Below are positions 25,192-32,838 of a DNA stretch of 64,000 nt, one piece after another. This stretch comes from Gallaecimonas mangrovi. Its GTDB lineage: Bacteria > Pseudomonadota > Gammaproteobacteria > Enterobacterales > Gallaecimonadaceae. The position numbers and the translations under genes are program-made. The stretch spans positions 3,789,501-3,853,500 of the forward strand of contig NZ_CP031416.1 in assembly GCF_003367375.1 (NCBI RefSeq), read 5' to 3'. The notes under the pieces were generated by a model. The model did no database searches and had not been told where the DNA came from. It saw nothing but the letters and a program-made list of their open reading frames with translations. Numbering within the stretch: position 1 is the first letter of the stretch; every line of letters begins with the position of its first letter.

Positions 25192-25831
25192 TCCTGCCCA
25201 GCAGTTTAAGCCCTAGCCAATTGCCAAAGATGGAAGCCAGGAACATGGCAAAGATCAGCGGCCACCAGGGCTTAAACACAAAACCTGCCACGCCAAAAGC
25301 CACCCCTTTAGCCGCATGCTGGCAGCTCATGGTGGCAGCAAAGGTTGCTATCGACTGAAAGCGGTCTTTGCTGCGCGGCTTGATAAAGGCCGCCACCAAA
25401 GGCCCCGACGCCCCCACAAACAGGCTGATAAAACCGGTACCTAAGCCGCCCAAGCCAAGCCCGGCATTGCCGGCAACCACTTTGGGCATCGCCGGCCCCC
25501 AGCACAGGTAAAGCACAAAAACGGCGATCGCCAGTTGTAGCACTTCACTGGGTAGCTGCACCAAAAACAAACTCGCCAGCCAGGCCCCGATAAAACTAAA
25601 AGGCACGAATACCGCCAGCAGCTTCCAGTTGATATGCCGCCACGACAACAGCGCCCGGCCGATGTTTGAACCCAGCTGCACCAAGCCATGCACCGGAATA
25701 ACAGCTGCCGGCGGCAAGATAAGCGCCATGACGGCAATTAAAATGGCACCGCCACCGGCGCCCATACAAGCGGTAATAAAAGAGGTAAAGGCCGACAATA
25801 CCGTCAGCCCGAAAAAGGTAGTGTCCAGCAT
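25094..25831 (-). CDS. TauE/SafE family sulfite/anion exporter
   Basis: 245-residue membrane protein with eight helices in two related halves. The halves show the family pattern: GAGGGAILIAVMALILPPAAVIPVH near residue 24 and GLGGLGTGFISLFVGASGPLVAAF near residue 125, each a GGG or GxG loop followed by a proline. Members export sulfite, sulfoacetate or other organosulfonates; the substrate here is unknown. AGGAG precedes the ATG. Its C-terminal 98 bases overlap the convergent phosphatase gene. Confidence 0.87.
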   Translation of the reverse strand: MLDTTFFGLTVLSAFTSFITACMGAGGGAILIAVMALILPPAAVIPVHGLVQLGSNIGRALLSWRHINWKLLAVFVPFSFIGAWLASLFLVQLPSEVLQLAIAVFVLYLCWGPAMPKVVAGNAGLGLGGLGTGFISLFVGASGPLVAAFIKPRSKDRFQSIATFAATMSCQHAAKGVAFGVAGFVFKPWWPLIFAMFLASIFGNWLGLKLLGRISEARFHRLFQVVLTLLAIQLLWEASAALLGH

Positions 25832-25899
25832 GACGGCTCCTGATGCCGGATAAAACGATAAGCCGATACTACCATCAACATCGCCACCAACCGGCGCGA

Positions 25900-26379
25900 T
25901 TAACCCACCAGATAAGTGCCGGTGCCAAAGGCAATGTGGTCGCCGTTTTCGTTGTGCAGTTCCATGCGCGTAACCGCCACCTTGTTACCGGCCCGAATAA
26001 TGGCAGCGGTGGCCACAAATTCATTGCCGCGGCCCGGACGCAGGTAATCGACACGCATGTCAATGGTGCCCATTTTGCCGAATTTCTCAGCCAGGGTTTT
26101 GGCGCTGGCACCGTCAAACTTGTCGGTGACCGAGGCGATAGCGGCCAGGCCGCCCACCACATCCAACACCGAGGCGGTAACGCCACCATGCAAAATGTTC
26201 TGCACCGGATTGCCCAGTAAGTCTTTTTTCATCGCAAAGCGCACCTCAACCACATCGGCTTGGTATTGGGTTACTTTCAAGCCCAGCACCTTGTTAAAAG
26301 GCATTTGCTCGGTGAAAAGTTCGCCAACCATCGCCAAGATCTCGCTGCGGTTTAGGGGCATGTCGGTCAATGATGTCAT
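25900..26379 (-). CDS. yigI: YigI/PaaI-family thioesterase
   Basis: 159-residue hot-dog-fold thioesterase. [22 protein letters not shown], then the active-site helix [21 protein letters not shown] and the strand [10 protein letters not shown] match YigI, an acyl-CoA thioesterase family. I chose ATG 26379 because GGAAGG lies just upstream; a longer frame back to 26469 has no ribosome-binding site and would enter the recQ promoter. The yigI/recQ neighbourhood is also found in E. coli, where pldA lies between them; pldA is absent here. Confidence 0.85.
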   Translation of the reverse strand: MTSLTDMPLNRSEILAMVGELFTEQMPFNKVLGLKVTQYQADVVEVRFAMKKDLLGNPVQNILHGGVTASVLDVVGGLAAIASVTDKFDGASAKTLAEKFGKMGTIDMRVDYLRPGRGNEFVATAAIIRAGNKVAVTRMELHNENGDHIAFGTGTYLVG

Positions 26380-26488
26380 TTCCTTCCAACCCAGTTGTTT
26401 GATTCTGCTGACTTTTATTTTTAATAGCCGGATTATCACGGCCCACTTGAAAGACAAGGCTGCCTCCATCTATTACAATGGCGCCGCT

Positions 26489-28318
26489 ATGAGCATGTCC
26501 CAAGCCCCCGTCTTTGTGAAGTCCTCCGATGAGTCGCCGCAATCTGTGCTGGCGTCGGTGTTCGGCTATGACGCCTTCAGGCCCGGCCAACAAGCGGTGG
26601 TAGAGGCCGTTTTGGCCGGACGTGACGCCTTGGTGATCATGCCCACCGGTGGCGGTAAATCGCTGTGTTACCAAGTACCGGCCTTGGTGCTGCCCGGTAC
26701 CGCCATTGTGATTTCGCCGCTTATTTCCTTGATGAAAGACCAGGTCGACCAGCTACTGGCGATGGGCGTGCGGGCAGCCTATTTAAATTCGGCGTTGCCA
26801 AGGGACCGGCAAATTCAGGTGCTAAACCAGCTGCACCACGGCGAGTTGGACCTGCTGTATGTATCGCCCGAAAGGCTGAGCCACCCGGATTTTCAGCAGC
26901 GGCTGTTGGACATTCCCATTAGCCTCTTTGCCGTTGACGAGGCGCACTGCATTTCTGCATGGGGCCACGATTTTCGCCCCGAATACATGGCCTTAGGCCA
27001 ACTTAAGCAGCACTTTCCACAGGTGCCGTTGATGGCGCTCACCGCCACCGCCGACAAAGCCACCCGCCAAGACATCGAGCAGCGGCTGAACCTGGATAAT
27101 CCTTACTTTAATTTGTCCAGTTTCGACCGGCCCAACATTCGCTACCTGGTGGTGGAAAAGTTCAAACCCATCAACCAGTTGCTGCAATATCTGCAAGGGC
27201 AAAAGGGCCAGAGCGGTATCATTTACGCCGGGTCGCGCAAACGGGTAGACGACATTGCCCAAAAGCTTCGCGGCCAAGGCTTTAACGCTGCTGGCTACCA
27301 CGCGGGGCTGTCCAGCGACGAGCGCCAGTTTGTGCAGGAAGCCTTCCAAAAAGACGAAGTGGATATTGTGGTGGCAACGGTGGCCTTTGGCATGGGCATC
27401 AACAAACCCGACGTGCGCTTTGTGGTGCATTTTGACTTGCCAAAAAACATCGAGTCTTACTACCAGGAAACCGGCCGCGCTGGCCGTGACGGCCTTCCAT
27501 CAGAAGCCTGGATGCTGTTCGAGCCGGGCGATGTATCAAGGGTGCGCAGCCTAATTGAGCTTTCGGAAAACGAGGCTCAGCAAAAAGTGGAGCTGATGAA
27601 GCTTAATGCCATGGCAGGCTTTGCCGAGGGGCTCACCTGCCGCCGCCAGGTACTTCTAAACTACTTCGGCCAGTACAGCGGCGAGCGCTGCGGTAACTGC
27701 GATATTTGCCTGGACCCACCACAAACCCTGGACGGCACTGAACTGGCGCAAAAGGCCATGAGCTGCATTTACCGCACCGGCCAGCGCTTCGGGGTGGGGC
27801 ATATTGTTGAAGTGCTGCGCGGTGGCCAAACCGCTCGCATCAAGGAGCTGGGCCACGACAAGCTCAGCACCTGGGGCATTGGCAAAGATCACAGTCACGA
27901 TTATTGGGTCAGCGTTATCCGCCAGCTCATTCACCACGGCCTGGTGATGCAGGACATCACCCGCCAAAGCGCGCTGGTGCTGACCGAGGCAGCCCGGCCG
28001 GTATTAAAAGGCGAACGCCCCTTGATGCTGGCCGTGCCAAGGCTGGTCACCCGGGTTAAACAGACCCGCGCCACCGATAACAGCGCCGCCGACAAGGTGC
28101 TGTTTGCCCGCCTTAAAAAGCTCAGAAAGCAATTGGCCGACGAATTTGAAGTGCCACCCTATGTGGTATTCAACGACGCCACCCTGGCGGAGATGGCCAG
28201 CCATTTCCCCACCTCGGACGCCGAACTTTTGGCCATCAGCGGCGTTGGCCAAACCAAGCTGTCACGCTACGGCGAGCCCTTCCTGGGCCTGATTACCGAT
28301 TACCTCAATAAAAGCTAA
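26489..28318 (+). CDS. recQ: ATP-dependent DNA helicase RecQ
   Basis: 609-residue 3'-5' helicase for recombination and stalled-fork repair. The helicase core has [12 protein letters not shown] (Walker A), [17 protein letters not shown] and [22 protein letters not shown] marks motif VI. A zinc site ([18 protein letters not shown]), a winged helix, and a C-terminal HRDC domain (about 530-605) follow. The start is set at ATG 26489 (MSMSQAP), giving exactly the length of E. coli RecQ. The frame stays open 144 codons further upstream, but that part is the antisense of yigI. Confidence 0.95.
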   Translation: MSMSQAPVFVKSSDESPQSVLASVFGYDAFRPGQQAVVEAVLAGRDALVIMPTGGGKSLCYQVPALVLPGTAIVISPLISLMKDQVDQLLAMGVRAAYLNSALPRDRQIQVLNQLHHGELDLLYVSPERLSHPDFQQRLLDIPISLFAVDEAHCISAWGHDFRPEYMALGQLKQHFPQVPLMALTATADKATRQDIEQRLNLDNPYFNLSSFDRPNIRYLVVEKFKPINQLLQYLQGQKGQSGIIYAGSRKRVDDIAQKLRGQGFNAAGYHAGLSSDERQFVQEAFQKDEVDIVVATVAFGMGINKPDVRFVVHFDLPKNIESYYQETGRAGRDGLPSEAWMLFEPGDVSRVRSLIELSENEAQQKVELMKLNAMAGFAEGLTCRRQVLLNYFGQYSGERCGNCDICLDPPQTLDGTELAQKAMSCIYRTGQRFGVGHIVEVLRGGQTARIKELGHDKLSTWGIGKDHSHDYWVSVIRQLIHHGLVMQDITRQSALVLTEAARPVLKGERPLMLAVPRLVTRVKQTRATDNSAADKVLFARLKKLRKQLADEFEVPPYVVFNDATLAEMASHFPTSDAELLAISGVGQTKLSRYGEPFLGLITDYLNKS

Positions 28319-28375
28319 AGCGCTGGCCATTAACTGCTGCTTCTGCCTCTTTGGTTAAAAGGACTCAACCCCACT

Positions 28376-28972
28376 ATGCAGAACCCCTTACGCCGTCATG
28401 GCGGCATTTTCATCGCCGGCCTACTGATACTGGTGACAGCTATTGCAGCGCTCTGGTACTGGCAGCGGCCGGTGGCGGTGGTCAATCGCACCAGCATAAA
28501 AACGCTATATGCCGTGAGCCTGCTCGATTTATGGTCGGCGCGCACCCATGCCCTTCCCAGCACCGATGAAATCAACGCCAAAGTCGCCCAAGCATTACAG
28601 CAGCACCAAATACAGGGCGAGCTGACCGTTGGCGACATTCTCAGCCATGCCAAGGACATCGAAAAAATCAGAACCCGTGTCACCAGTGGCAGCAGTCTCA
28701 TTAATGGCGTTAAACGCAATGCCAAGCTGGTGGAAATCAGTTTTTATGAGCGCAAGCGAAAGGTGCTTTACATCCTCTATTTCGCAACCTATCACCCTTA
28801 CTGGTTACCGTTAAAAACCGAGGTGTTCTATGCCTACGGCTTTCGTACCCATCAGATAAAAAAGTACGGCAAGTGGCATCAAGCCCACCGCACTCCCAGA
28901 CAGGTTTTAGAACAAGTTTATAAAGAGCAATTTGAGACGATCAGCGACTTATGGCACGGCGAAAATGACTAA
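28376..28972 (+). CDS. Uncharacterised membrane-anchored protein
   Basis: 198-residue protein of unknown family. One N-terminal transmembrane helix (about 10-28, GIFIAGLLILVTAIAALWYW) anchors a globular domain of about 165 residues, predicted to be periplasmic. The second half is rich in tyrosine, lysine and arginine (FYERKRKVLYILYFATYHPYW), which suggests a basic surface. AAGGA lies 12 bases before the ATG. It follows recQ by 57 bases and may be expressed with it. Codon use resembles its neighbours. No motif supports a function. Confidence 0.55.
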   Translation: MQNPLRRHGGIFIAGLLILVTAIAALWYWQRPVAVVNRTSIKTLYAVSLLDLWSARTHALPSTDEINAKVAQALQQHQIQGELTVGDILSHAKDIEKIRTRVTSGSSLINGVKRNAKLVEISFYERKRKVLYILYFATYHPYWLPLKTEVFYAYGFRTHQIKKYGKWHQAHRTPRQVLEQVYKEQFETISDLWHGEND

Positions 28973-28981
28973 GCGCAAACG

Positions 28982-29059
28982 GCAAGATAACAATCTGGAT
29001 GCGCTTAACTGCATGCTTTCAAATGCTTACTCTCCGGCGTAGAGTCAATTGTATCTTGC
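28982..29059. repeat. Inverted repeat between two genes
   Basis: GCAAGATAACAAT (28982-28994) faces ATTGTATCTTGC (29048-29059), 12 pairs with one bulge, around a 53-base centre. It fills the gap before the permuted oxidase gene. It may be a regulatory cruciform or a remnant element. Confidence 0.3.
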
Positions 29060-29077
29060 GTTATCAGGTTTACGGTT

Positions 29078-30148
29078 ATGGCAAATGCCGCGTCTTTTAC
29101 TCCCATTAAAGCTGACCCTAAGGCTATTTTTACCATCAATGCCTGTACCCGCCCTTTTCGCTTAACAGGGCCCCGGTTAGAACTCGAAAAGCGCGGGCCG
29201 CTTAACCTTATCCATAACTATGGCCATGGTGGCAGTGGCTGGTCATTATCTTGGGGCGCGGCGGCGCAGGCGGTGACGCTTGCCAAAGCCACTGGCGCAA
29301 CGTCATTGGCAGTTGTGGGCTGTGGCGCCATTGGCATCACAACCGCCATAGCCGCCCAGCAGGCCGGTTTTCAGGTCAGCATTTATGCCAAAGCGGCGTT
29401 GCCGGGGGCCAATTCTGCCTTTGCTACCGGTATTTGGTCGCCCGATTCACGCATTGTGGCCAAGCCTTATGCCAGCGATTTTGCGCCGCGCTGGGAGCAA
29501 ATGGCGCGCTACGCCTTCGCCCGCTTTGTGAGCTTGCTGGATGAGCCTAGTAAACCGGTGCAATGGCTACCGGTTTATAACCTTTCCAGCCATCCTTTTG
29601 GTGAAAGTAGTCGCCACGCCCTACCTGGCGAACCGGAGTATCCGCACTTTGAACAGCAGCTTTTAACCGACTTAACCCCGCAGCCCGAAGATTTGGTAGC
29701 AGGTAGCACGCCTTTTGCGCATCTGCATGTGCGCCGCGAACGGTTGCTGATGTTTAACCTCAGCCAGTATGCCGACTATTTAATGCAGCAATTTAAAGAG
29801 GGTGGCGGGCAAGTGATTTATGCTGAGCTTCAAAGCGGCGAAGACTTTGCCGCCCTGGGCCATGGCACGGTAATTAATTGCACCGGCTTTGGCGCCAAAG
29901 CGTTATTGGGCGACCAGCAGTTAGTACCGGTACGTGGCCAAACCTGCCGTTTACCGGCCCAGGCCGCGGTGCATTACGGCATCCGAGATTGGGATACCGG
30001 TATTGCCGCTTACCCACGCCGCGATGGCCTGTTAGTGCAAGCCCAGGCAGCAACCGACTTTAATAACCCTGATGCCAGCATTGTTGAGGCAGAATCGGTA
30101 ACCGCGGTTAAGCACTTGGCGCACCTGGCTGCCAGCATGCGGCGATAA
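29078..30148 (+). CDS. Circularly permuted D-amino-acid-oxidase-like FAD enzyme
   Basis: 356-residue FAD-dependent oxidoreductase. The nucleotide-binding GxGxxG motif (VVGCGAIGITTA, residues 79-90) is followed by the DAO core: STAFATGIWSP-type FAD loop (SAFATGIWSPDS), INCTGFGAKALL and VPVRGQTCRL, then YPRRDGLLVQ. In normal D-amino-acid oxidases the last 60 residues contain GFRPVRP...RLE and HNYGHGG-GxxLxWG. Here those blocks, CTRPFRLTGPRLELE (23-37) and HNYGHGGSGWSLSWG (46-60), stand before the GxGxxG motif, and the C-terminus stops early. The order is therefore permuted while all parts are present. Substrate unknown; cytosolic by appearance. Confidence 0.75.
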   Translation: MANAASFTPIKADPKAIFTINACTRPFRLTGPRLELEKRGPLNLIHNYGHGGSGWSLSWGAAAQAVTLAKATGATSLAVVGCGAIGITTAIAAQQAGFQVSIYAKAALPGANSAFATGIWSPDSRIVAKPYASDFAPRWEQMARYAFARFVSLLDEPSKPVQWLPVYNLSSHPFGESSRHALPGEPEYPHFEQQLLTDLTPQPEDLVAGSTPFAHLHVRRERLLMFNLSQYADYLMQQFKEGGGQVIYAELQSGEDFAALGHGTVINCTGFGAKALLGDQQLVPVRGQTCRLPAQAAVHYGIRDWDTGIAAYPRRDGLLVQAQAATDFNNPDASIVEAESVTAVKHLAHLAASMRR

Positions 30149-30149
30149 A

Positions 30150-30177
30150 AAAACGGCAACCCACAGGCTGCCGTTTT
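30150..30177. terminator. Bidirectional terminator between oxidase and pirin genes
   Basis: AAAACGGCA and TGCCGTTTT form a nine-pair stem around a ten-base loop between two convergent genes. Confidence 0.75.
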
Positions 30178-30194
30178 CAACTGCTTAAAGGCCA

Positions 30195-30875
30195 TTACGC
30201 CGGTACATCAAAGGCCAAAAAGCGGGTGCCATCTTCGGCAACAAAGGCCTTTTCTTCACCGGCGCTCAGTTCCAGGCCGTCGCCCGCACTCAGGGTTAAG
30301 TCACCTCCACGAATAGCACCGTCAATCACGTGCAGGTAACGTTTGCGGCGGCTTTGCGCCTTAAAACTCACCTCGTCGCCACCATCAAGCCGGTACTGCG
30401 CCAGTTCGGCGTTTTGGTTGATGGCAAGCAAGCCACCAACACCTGCCAAAATCACCTTGCCTTTTTGTTCCGGCACATTGGCTTCTTGGTAACTCGGCGC
30501 CAGACCCTGGGTATGAGGCGCAATCCAGATTTGCAGGAAGTGCACCGTGTCGGTGTCAGAACCGTTGTATTCAGAATGACGAATACCAGTGCCGGCCGAC
30601 ATGCGTTGCACCATGCCTGGCAGCAAGTGACCAACATTGCCTTCGGAGTCTTGGTGGGTCAGTTTGCCGTCCAGCACCACCGAGATAATTTCCATATCAC
30701 GGTGGGGATGGGTGCCAAAACCGGCGCCGGGGGCAACGGTGTCGTCATTAATCACCAGCAAGGCGCCACTGCCGGTCCATTTCGGATCGTAATGGTGACC
30801 AAACGAATAGGTGTGTTTGGAGTTGAGCCAGCCGATGTTGGTTGGCAACCGCTCTTGGGCTTTACGAATACGCAT
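30195..30875 (-). CDS. Pirin family protein (YhhW/quercetinase-like)
   Basis: 226-residue bicupin. The metal site is visible as THPHRDMEIISVVLDG (two histidines), HQDSEGN and RHSEYN (further histidine and glutamate), as in E. coli YhhW, which has quercetin 2,3-dioxygenase activity. The second cupin is degenerate. The start is the ATG at 30875, which has the very strong AAGGAGG seven bases upstream; the frame continues 44 codons further upstream without a ribosome-binding site. The natural substrate of pirins in bacteria is not settled. Confidence 0.88.
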   Translation of the reverse strand: MRIRKAQERLPTNIGWLNSKHTYSFGHHYDPKWTGSGALLVINDDTVAPGAGFGTHPHRDMEIISVVLDGKLTHQDSEGNVGHLLPGMVQRMSAGTGIRHSEYNGSDTDTVHFLQIWIAPHTQGLAPSYQEANVPEQKGKVILAGVGGLLAINQNAELAQYRLDGGDEVSFKAQSRRKRYLHVIDGAIRGGDLTLSAGDGLELSAGEEKAFVAEDGTRFLAFDVPA

Positions 30876-31036
30876 AGCAACCTCCTTAATTTGATGCTGA
30901 CAGCATGGCTTAAAGATAATCGAACAAAAAGCGCTTAAAATTGACACAATCTTTCGATTAAGTTGATTTAATGCCGATTCAAACGCTGTGGGACAATAAA
31001 GGCACATTCAGCCATCGCTTTTGTTCGGGAGGCCCC

Positions 31037-32470
31037 TTGGCATTGACCTTCGACAACCGTTTCGCGCGGGACTTTCCAAGCCTTTATAGCGCCCAGCCGG
31101 TGCAGGGGTTTCAACAGCCCGAGTTATTGCTGGTTAACCGTGACCTGGCCCAGCAGTTTGACCTGGACGCAACCGATGCCGAGCTTGCCGACTGGTTTGG
31201 TGGCCAAGGGGCCTTGCCGGGCGGCGCGCCACTGGCGCAAAAATACGCGGGCCACCAGTTTGGTGTTTACAACCCCTTTTTGGGTGACGGCCGCGGTTTG
31301 CTGCTAGGGGAAATCAAAGACAACCAGCAACAGTTTTGGGACCTGCACCTTAAAGGCGCCGGGCCCACGCCCTATGCGCGCCAGGGCGATGGCCGGGCGG
31401 TGTTACGCTCATCCATTCGCGAATTTTTAGCATCGGAAGCCTTATACCATTTAGGGGTGCCGACCACCCGGGCACTGTGCCTGGTCGCGGGGGAACTACC
31501 GGTACGGCGCGAGCAAGTGGAGCGCGGCGCCATGGTGACCCGCGCGGCACGCAGCCATATTCGTTTTGGCCATTTCGAGCATTGTTTTCATAAGGGCCTT
31601 CAGAGCGAATTAAAAGCCCTGAAAGACTACGTAGTAGAGCGCCATTGGCCCGACTTGGCAGACCAGCCCGATAAGGTCTTTTTCGAGCGAGTGGTGCATA
31701 AAACCGCGCAGATGATTGCCCACTGGCAGGCTTACGGCTTTGCCCACGGGGTAATGAACACCGATAACTTTTCTATTTTGGGTGACACCTTTGATTTTGG
31801 CCCCTATGCCTTTATGGACGACTACCAGCCGGGGCTAATTTGTAACCACTCCGACGATACCGGCCGCTACGCCTTTGATGCCCAGCCCAGCATTGCACTT
31901 TGGAACCTGAACTGCCTGGCCATGGCGCTAAGTCCGTTAATTGCTTCCGACGACCTGATTGCCGCCCTTAAGCAGTTTCAGCCAGCATTGGCCGGGCATT
32001 ACTTAAAGCTGATGGGCAAACGCCTGGGCTTAGCGGCAGCCAGCAAAGACGACGCCCCTCTTATTAACAGCTTTTTGGAGCTACTGGCTGGCGAAAAGCA
32101 AGACTATAACTTGGCGTTTCGCTGGCTTAGCGACGCTGAAAAGGGCGCAAGTAAGCTGGCATGCCGTGACCATTACCTAGACCCTTCCCGTTTTGATAGC
32201 TGGGCCGAGCGCTACCTTCAGCGCCTAGCGGCTGATAGCGCCGATGACGCAACCCGCAAAGCCGTCATGGATGCCGTGAACCCTTTGTATACACTGCGCA
32301 ATTACCTGGCACAAAACGCCATTAGTGCCAGTGAAAATGGCGACCATAGCGAACTGGCGCGGCTCTATAAGCTGCTTAAAAACCCCTTTACCGAACAGCT
32401 TGGTATGAGCGACTACGCCAAACGGCCACCAGACTGGGGCAAACATTTAGCTGTGTCTTGTTCCAGCTAA
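31037..32470 (+). CDS. selO: Protein adenylyltransferase SelO (YdiU)
   Basis: 477-residue pseudokinase-fold enzyme that transfers AMP to protein hydroxyls in redox homeostasis. LAQKYAGHQFGVYN, LGDGRGLLLGE, DLHLKGAGPTPYARQGDGRAV and AHGVMNTDNFSILG match SelO throughout. The C-terminus is AVSCSS, ending in serines rather than the selenocysteine of eukaryotes. I place the start at TTG 31037: GGGAGG lies four bases upstream, and alignment with E. coli SelO begins here. An in-frame ATG at 30971 has no ribosome-binding site, and a TTGACA box at 30941 lies only 30 bases before it. Confidence 0.9.
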   Translation: MALTFDNRFARDFPSLYSAQPVQGFQQPELLLVNRDLAQQFDLDATDAELADWFGGQGALPGGAPLAQKYAGHQFGVYNPFLGDGRGLLLGEIKDNQQQFWDLHLKGAGPTPYARQGDGRAVLRSSIREFLASEALYHLGVPTTRALCLVAGELPVRREQVERGAMVTRAARSHIRFGHFEHCFHKGLQSELKALKDYVVERHWPDLADQPDKVFFERVVHKTAQMIAHWQAYGFAHGVMNTDNFSILGDTFDFGPYAFMDDYQPGLICNHSDDTGRYAFDAQPSIALWNLNCLAMALSPLIASDDLIAALKQFQPALAGHYLKLMGKRLGLAAASKDDAPLINSFLELLAGEKQDYNLAFRWLSDAEKGASKLACRDHYLDPSRFDSWAERYLQRLAADSADDATRKAVMDAVNPLYTLRNYLAQNAISASENGDHSELARLYKLLKNPFTEQLGMSDYAKRPPDWGKHLAVSCSS

Positions 32471-32493
32471 CCCGCTACCTAAAAGAGACAAAC

Positions 32494-32766
32494 ATGGCCT
32501 TTGATGCACAAAATGGCAGCTTGATGTTGCCCCTTAAAACCCGCTGGGAAAGCTTTGCTGAGGATGTTCAGCCCTGGCTGCAACGGCTTGAACTTAAAGT
32601 CGTTAAACAGGAAACTGGCGCCGACCGCCACCAGTGGTTCGTGGAATTTGAGGGTACCAAGCTACGCTTGGAATACGAAGATTTAGCCGATGCCACCTGG
32701 CTTGCCGCCGATGACGACGAAGGCCTCGAAGTATTAGCTTTTCTAGCGGGTTGGGCCGGGCTTTAA
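32494..32766 (+). CDS. DUF3630 family protein
   Basis: 90-residue acidic cytosolic protein. WESFAEDVQPWLQRLELKVV, GADRHQWFVEFEG and LRLEYEDLADATWL match DUF3630, a small family found in Shewanella and Vibrio without known function. The ATG at 32494 has AAAGAGA upstream; an earlier in-frame ATG at 32458 lies inside selO. It follows selO by 23 bases and is probably its operon partner. Confidence 0.75.
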   Translation: MAFDAQNGSLMLPLKTRWESFAEDVQPWLQRLELKVVKQETGADRHQWFVEFEGTKLRLEYEDLADATWLAADDDEGLEVLAFLAGWAGL

Positions 32767-32838
32767 TCCCGCCGGGAATTTGCGTTTTTGATAGCACCGA
32801 CTACATAAGGAGATAGCCAAGTAACCTGAGGGACTAAG

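Noticed and set aside
26057-26488. Open frame extending RecQ by 144 residues at the N-terminus
   Set aside because: The extension is the antisense of yigI, has no ribosome-binding site, and RecQ begins at 26489 with the E. coli length.
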